From Rothia nasimurium (lineage in GTDB: Bacteria > Actinomycetota > Actinomycetes > Actinomycetales > Micrococcaceae), in assembly GCF_004569295.1 (NCBI RefSeq), contig NZ_SPQC01000015.1, positions 1 through 57,257 of the forward strand: 57,257 bases of DNA. The letters are read 5' to 3'. The notes beneath the pieces are model-generated. The model saw only the letters and a program-made list of their open reading frames with translations. It was not told the origin of the DNA and did not search any database. Positions 53,292-57,257 of this stretch are shown one piece after another. Position 1 is the stretch's first letter. Each line of letters begins with the position of its first letter. The position numbers and the translations under genes were made by a program.

Positions 53292-53948
53292 TTACCTTAG
53301 TCCGGGGTAGGTGAGAGCTCTCTGCACAAGGGCAAGTAGAGCATCGACGATCAGGGCGAGGGCGGCAACGAGCAGGACGGCCGCGACCATGCGGGTGTAG
53401 TCGCGCACTGCCAGCCCATCGATGAGGTAGCGCCCTAGCCCGCCAAGGTTGATGTAGGCAACCACGGTGACGGTTGCGATGATTTGTAGCACCGCGTTAC
53501 GGATACCACCAAAAATGAGGGGCAGGGCCACGGGAATTTCTACCCGGGTGAGCACCTGCCAGCCGGTCATGCCCTGGGCGCGGGCGGCGTCCTTAATAAC
53601 GGGGTCCACAGCCGCAATACCGGCGTAGGTGCCCGCCAGGAGCGGGGCGATAGCCAGTATGACGAGGGCAAGTGCCGGGGCGGTCAGCCCCAGTCCCAGC
53701 CAGAGAGCAAAGAGGGTGAGCAGGCCCAGGGTGGGCAGGGCTCGCAGGGCACCGGTGAGAGCTACAACCAGGTTCTGCCCCTTGCCGGTGTGCCCCACCC
53801 AGGCACCGAGCGGCAGGGCGATAGCTGTCGCGACCAGCAGCACCAGGCCAGAGTAGGCCAGGTGCTCGCCAAGACGCTGCCAGATACCGCCGGTGCCCGC
53901 CCAGGCGCCGGGGGCGGTGAACCAGGCCCAGACGTCCTGAAAAATCAT
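53292..53948 (-). CDS. OpuC-type ABC transporter permease
   Basis: This 218-residue protein has six membrane spans and the permease EAA-like loop GILNA-type GGIRNAVLQIIATVTVVAYI. It pairs with the other permease to form the osmolyte channel. Its ATG overlaps the upstream stop codon in ATGA, which favours MIFQDVWAWFTAPGA over an upstream start. Confidence 0.88.
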   Translation of the reverse strand: MIFQDVWAWFTAPGAWAGTGGIWQRLGEHLAYSGLVLLVATAIALPLGAWVGHTGKGQNLVVALTGALRALPTLGLLTLFALWLGLGLTAPALALVILAIAPLLAGTYAGIAAVDPVIKDAARAQGMTGWQVLTRVEIPVALPLIFGGIRNAVLQIIATVTVVAYINLGGLGRYLIDGLAVRDYTRMVAAVLLVAALALIVDALLALVQRALTYPGLR

Positions 53949-54619
53949 GGGTTCCTCCAACGGGTGAGTGCGGCGCCGACCAGGGCCAGCAGGCGGTCGA
54001 GCACGAGAGCAAGGACGAGGGTGAGCAGGATTCCGGTGATGATTTCAGCCGGTAGGTCCCGGCGCAGGCCATCGGCGAAGAGGGTGCCGAGGGACTGGAT
54101 GCCAATGACAGCCCCCACCGACACCATAGAAATATTCGAGACCAGGGCAACGCGTAAACCTGCGATCATGACGGGTAGCGACAGGGGTAGCTCAACCTGC
54201 CAGAAGCGGCGCAGCGGGGTATAGCCCACGGCTGTGGCGGCTTCGAGGGTGATGGGTGAGACCGATTCAAAGGCGTCCACGGCGCTGCGCACCATCATGG
54301 CTACCACGCAGATAGTCAGCGCCACATAAACGTTGAGCGGGGAGGTGATGGAGGTGCCCAGCACCAGGGGCATGAGCACAAACAGCGCTAGTGAGGGCAC
54401 GGTGTAGAGCAGGGCGGCGCCGTTGACGACCGCCCCTTTACGCACCTGGCCGCCGGTGGTGTAGGCCTCGGTGGAACGTCCGTCCGCCCGTCGCCCCAGA
54501 GCCAGGCGGGCCAGGGGTAGGGCGAGGGCAAAGCCCACCACTACCGGGATTACCGACTGCGCCAGGTGCAGCGTGGTGAGCTGCCCGATGTAGGGCAGGT
54601 TCGCTAGAAACCAGCTCAT
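53945..54619 (-). CDS. OpuC-type ABC transporter permease
   Basis: This 224-residue membrane protein has six spans and the conserved PLRRFWQVELPLSLPVMIAGLR segment near the EAA loop. It overlaps the ATPase gene above it and the permease below by four bases (ATGA at both). The pair of permeases resembles OpuCB and OpuCD. Confidence 0.9.
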   Translation of the reverse strand: MSWFLANLPYIGQLTTLHLAQSVIPVVVGFALALPLARLALGRRADGRSTEAYTTGGQVRKGAVVNGAALLYTVPSLALFVLMPLVLGTSITSPLNVYVALTICVVAMMVRSAVDAFESVSPITLEAATAVGYTPLRRFWQVELPLSLPVMIAGLRVALVSNISMVSVGAVIGIQSLGTLFADGLRRDLPAEIITGILLTLVLALVLDRLLALVGAALTRWRNP

Positions 54620-55745
54620 GCGGACGCCCCGCTACCGGGGGTCTCGTCGGTGGACTCTCGGCCCGTATCGGCCCCATTAGCACGGGCCCAGGGGGCTTCC
54701 AGGCCGTAGCGCAGGTAGCGCTCCTGCCGGGTTGCTTCGAGCACGTTATCGGCCTCCAGCAGGCCCAGGACCAGACCCTGTTCGTCAACCGCCACACCCC
54801 AGCCGGAGGGGGACGACAGCACCGAATCCAGAGCATCACGCAGGGTCCCACCCTGCACGAAAAGGGAGCCACCGGGCAGGTGCCGGCCGCCGGTGACCCA
54901 GCCGTCGGGGCGTCCGTCCGCTAGTCTCAGCTGCCAGCCCTCGGCCTCAGTGGCTTGCAGGGGCGGACGGCCACGTTCCCCGCCCCGGCGAAAGTCAAGC
55001 GGCGCATGCCGCGGTCGCGCCCCACAAAAGAAGCGACGTAGTCGCAGGCCGGGGCCCGCAAAATCTCTTCGGGGGTGCCGAACTGGGCGATGGTGCCGCC
55101 GGGGGCAAAGACGGCAATGTAGTCCCCCAGGAGCACAGCTTCGTCGATATCGTGGGTGACGAAGACGATGGTGCGCTGGAGCTTCTGCTGCAGGTCGAGA
55201 AGGCTCTGCTGCAGGTCAGCCCGCACCACGGGGTCAATGGCGCTAAAGGGCTCATCCATGAGCAAAATATCTGACTGCCCCGCCAGGGCTCGGGCCACCC
55301 CCACGCGCTGGGCCTGACCACCCGATAGCTGGGCCGGGTACTTGCTGGCAGATGCGCGGTCTAGGCCCACGGTATCGAGAAGTTCTAGGGCCTCTGCACG
55401 GGCCTGCTTCTTGGCCACCCCTTTGAGACGGGGCACGGTGGTGATGTTATCGAGCACGCTCTGGTGGGGCATGAGCCCCGCCTGCTGCAGCACATAGCCC
55501 ATAGAGCGGCGCAGCTCGTGAGCGGGGCCGGAGGTGTTGACTTCTCCCCGCACCAAAATCTCCCCGCCGGTATGTTCTACCATGCGGTTAATCATGCGCA
55601 GGGAGGTCGTTTTACCGCAGCCCGAGGGGCCCACAAAAACCGTGATGCTCCCCCGAGGAATGCTGAGGTTAAGGTTGTCTACCACCACCGTGTCACCGTA
55701 TTTCTTGGTGACAGACCGGAATTCAATAGCGGGGGGCGCTGCCAT
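54616..55745 (-). pseudogene. OpuC-type ABC ATPase with CBS domain, frameshifted
   Basis: The first 260 residues hold a full nucleotide-binding domain: GPSGCGKTT (Walker A), a Q-loop in YVLQQAGLMP, LSGGQAQRVGVARAL (signature), LLMDEPFSAID (Walker B) and VTHD. The frame breaks in the GTCCGCCCCTGC C-run near 54950. In the next frame the sequence continues LQATEAEGWQLRLADGRPDG to a CBS-type domain (GVAVDEQGLVLGLLEADNVL). Adding one C gives 376 residues, the size of OpuCA. The CBS domain senses ionic strength in relatives. A simple assembly error at the C-run is quite possible. Confidence 0.85.
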
Positions 55746-55827
55746 ACATGCTCTTTCGTTTGAGGTGGGGCGGGTTTTGCTCTAGCAACCTAACGCCCAC
55801 GGGCTCCAGCCTATTCCAGTGACTTCC

Positions 55828-55892
55828 AAAACAGCAAGTACCCTGTCATAAATGCAGCTGCCCTGCTTACTGTGACAGGCACTTGCAGTTTT
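55828..55892. repeat. Degenerate palindrome in a divergent intergenic region
   Basis: AAAACAGCAAGTACCCTGTC (from 55828) and TGACAGGCACTTGCAGTTTT (55873-55892) form an imperfect inverted repeat. The word GTGACAGGCACTTGCA is shared with the pabB-pyrE palindrome at about 28561-28576, so the two are related. It lies between the ATPase and xthA, which are divergent, so it is not a terminator in the usual place. Confidence 0.6.
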
Positions 55893-55932
55893 AAGGGTGG
55901 GGGGGGGGTAGGTGGGTTGCTAGGCTAGTGAC

Positions 55933-56736
55933 ATGAAAATTGCTACCTGGAACGTGAACTCTATCCGTGCCCGCGCCGATCGCGTGGAAGACTGGCTAGA
56001 GCGCAGCGACGTAGACGTCCTAGCCATCCAAGAAACCAAGGCCACCGATGAGACCTTCCCCTACGAGATTTTTGAGTACTCGGGCTATGAGGTGGCCCAT
56101 TTTGGGCTGTCACAGTGGAACGGGGTGGCTCTGGCCTCCCGCGTGGGGCTTGAGGACATTCAGCGCACCTTCACCAACCAGCCGGCTTTTGGCAAGCCAG
56201 GGGAGGACGCCGTCGTTGAGGCCCGCGCAATCGGGGCCACCTGCGGCGGGGTTCGGGTCTGGAGCCTCTACGTGCCCAACGGCCGCGGTATCAATGACCC
56301 GCACATGCCCTATAAGCTGGCTTGGCTTGAGGAGCTCCGCAAGGACGCCGCCAGCTGGCTAGCGCAGGACCCCGCAGCACAGTTCGCCCTGGTGGGGGAC
56401 TTTAATATTGCCCCGCTCGATGAGGACGTATGGGATATCGACTTCTTTAGGGAAAACCAGATGACTCACGTGACCGAGCCTGAGCGGGCGGCCTTTAGGG
56501 CTTTTCTTGAAGAGCCTCTGGGGCTGGCTGATGTGGCTCGTGAGCATATCACCGTGCCCTACACCTACTGGGACTACACCAAGCTACGTTTCCCCAAGAA
56601 CGAGGGGATGCGCATTGATTTTCAGCTCTACTCCCCCGCGCTGGCCCAGCGGGTTGTGGGCGCCGAAATTGACCGTAAAGAGCGCAAGGGCAAGGGCGCC
56701 TCAGACCACGCCCCGGTGATTGTTGAGATTAACTAA
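55933..56736 (+). CDS. xthA: Exodeoxyribonuclease III (AP endonuclease)
   Basis: This 267-residue enzyme cuts DNA at abasic sites and trims 3' ends in base excision repair. Motifs present: MKIATWNVNSIRAR at the N-terminus with the active-site Asn, IQETKATDE with the metal-binding Glu, VPNGRGI, LVGDFNIAP and SDHAPVIVEIN with the catalytic Asp-His. The length and arrangement match XthA. Its stop is close to the left end of an IS element. Confidence 0.95.
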   Translation: MKIATWNVNSIRARADRVEDWLERSDVDVLAIQETKATDETFPYEIFEYSGYEVAHFGLSQWNGVALASRVGLEDIQRTFTNQPAFGKPGEDAVVEARAIGATCGGVRVWSLYVPNGRGINDPHMPYKLAWLEELRKDAASWLAQDPAAQFALVGDFNIAPLDEDVWDIDFFRENQMTHVTEPERAAFRAFLEEPLGLADVAREHITVPYTYWDYTKLRFPKNEGMRIDFQLYSPALAQRVVGAEIDRKERKGKGASDHAPVIVEIN

Positions 56737-56752
56737 AAACAGCCCCGGCCTG

Positions 56753-57257
56753 TGTGAACTGCTCCCCATAAGTTGGACTACTAAAAAACAGTCACCAACT
56801 AATGGGGAGCATCTCCTATGCGAGCACGAAGCTCACTCACCCAACACCAACGAGAACAACTCATCCACCTCTTCCAACAAGGCACAGGAAGCAAAGCAGC
56901 AGCCAGAGAACTCAACATCTCCCGCTACGCCGCAGAAGCACTCGAACGCCGCTACAAACTCCATGGCACACTATGCCTTATGGAAAAACCAACCAAACAG
57001 CACTACCCCTACGACATCAAAAAAGAAGTCGTTACCCGAAACCTCAAGGGCGAATCTAGAATGCACCTAGCCCAAGAATTCGGCCTCTCATCAGATAACC
57101 TCGTCAAAAACTGGGTACGCGCATGGCGTGATGGCGGGGACGAAGCACTCATGCCAAAACCTAAAGGACGCCCCAAAGGCTCCACCAAACCAAAGACACT
57201 CACAGAGGAAGATAAGCTTCGCCGTGAGGTTGAAAAGCTGCGGGCTGAAAACGCCTA
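56753..57257 (+). mobile_element. Left end of an IS3-family insertion sequence (runs off the window)
   Basis: TGTGAACTGCTCCCCATAAG begins about 17 bases after the xthA stop, which fits an IS3/IS150-type terminal repeat starting with TG. A near-perfect 16-bp inverted repeat (56761-56776 with 56797-56812) includes the GGGGAG ribosome-binding site of the transposase gene. The right end lies beyond the window. Confidence 0.7.
56818..57257 (+). CDS. IS3-family transposase OrfA, 3' end outside the window
   Basis: An open frame starts at ATG 56818-56820 and runs to the window edge with at least 146 residues. It contains two helix-turn-helix units: LFQQGTGSKAAARELNISRY, then RMHLAQEFGLSSDNLVKNW. A Lys/Arg-rich linker (KPKGRPKGST) and a leucine-zipper-like EDKLRREVEKLRAENA follow, the usual layout of IS150-group OrfA, which binds the terminal repeats. 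The DDE domain (OrfB) would follow. The ribosome-binding site is within a hairpin, which would limit expression from read-through transcripts. Confidence 0.8.
   Translation, partial: MRARSSLTQHQREQLIHLFQQGTGSKAAARELNISRYAAEALERRYKLHGTLCLMEKPTKQHYPYDIKKEVVTRNLKGESRMHLAQEFGLSSDNLVKNWVRAWRDGGDEALMPKPKGRPKGSTKPKTLTEEDKLRREVEKLRAENA

Overview
The window looks like chromosome from a medium-to-high-GC actinomycete, most likely a member of the Micrococcaceae; Rothia is my best guess but I could not test it. The reasons are the DUF3151 and DUF6318 families, a fused MrpAB antiporter subunit, a 481-residue glyceraldehyde-3-phosphate dehydrogenase with an N-terminal extension, and gene neighbourhoods typical of Actinobacteria: pheA - diacylglycerol kinase - serS, and pyrE - trmH near fba and DUF3151. 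No rRNA, tRNA or CRISPR array was seen.

Region by region. 1-3.2 kb is decayed and mobile-looking: the end of a helix-turn-helix protein (possibly a plasmid replication protein), a truncated and frameshifted AEC transporter, a DCC-family oxidoreductase, a GT87-type mannosyltransferase pseudogene with many frameshifts, and a HicA/HicB-like toxin-antitoxin pair. 3.2-12 kb holds a HAD phosphatase, an AAA_14/DUF4143 ATPase preceded by a 23-bp periodic repeat array, a manganese-type ABC transporter operon with an inverted repeat around its -10 element, serS, a lipid kinase and pheA. 12-19 kb is accessory: a large PLD-helicase (DUF3427 type), a broken small ORF, a DUF6318 lipoprotein plus a secreted PKD-like protein, a candidate non-coding RNA, and a pair of small membrane proteins. 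19-30.5 kb holds ald, DUF3151, a Fic protein, a deleted gltS, fba, a DASS transporter, an MFS pump, trmH, pyrE, pabB and a rhodanese. 30.6-37 kb has a deleted POT peptide transporter, an intact OPT transporter, and feoA-feoB-nfu iron genes behind a possible DtxR-type box. 37-43.5 kb is a complete Mrp Na+/H+ antiporter operon (mrpAB-C-D-E-F-G). 43.7-45.5 kb is an AbiE toxin-antitoxin pair with a frameshifted toxin. The rest has uraA, a glycerophosphodiesterase, a second HAD phosphatase, a PEBP protein, a sugar kinase, gap, an OpuC-type osmolyte ABC operon with a frameshifted ATPase, exonuclease III, and the left end of an IS3-family element that runs off the window.

Three themes stand out. First, transporter and accessory genes are decaying: six genes show frameshifts or internal deletions while adjacent housekeeping genes are intact. 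Homopolymer frameshifts could also be assembly errors. Second, the intergenic regions carry structured DNA: a dispersed nested-hairpin family (three copies with compensatory changes), a second palindrome family, and a roughly 200-nt dispersed repeat with an 87-nt core that is nearly identical in two copies 45 kb apart. Third, ion homeostasis genes (Mn, Fe, Na+/H+, osmolytes) make up a large share of the window. The best candidates for something undescribed are the repeat array with its ATPase, the hairpin family, and the RNA candidate near 17.6 kb.
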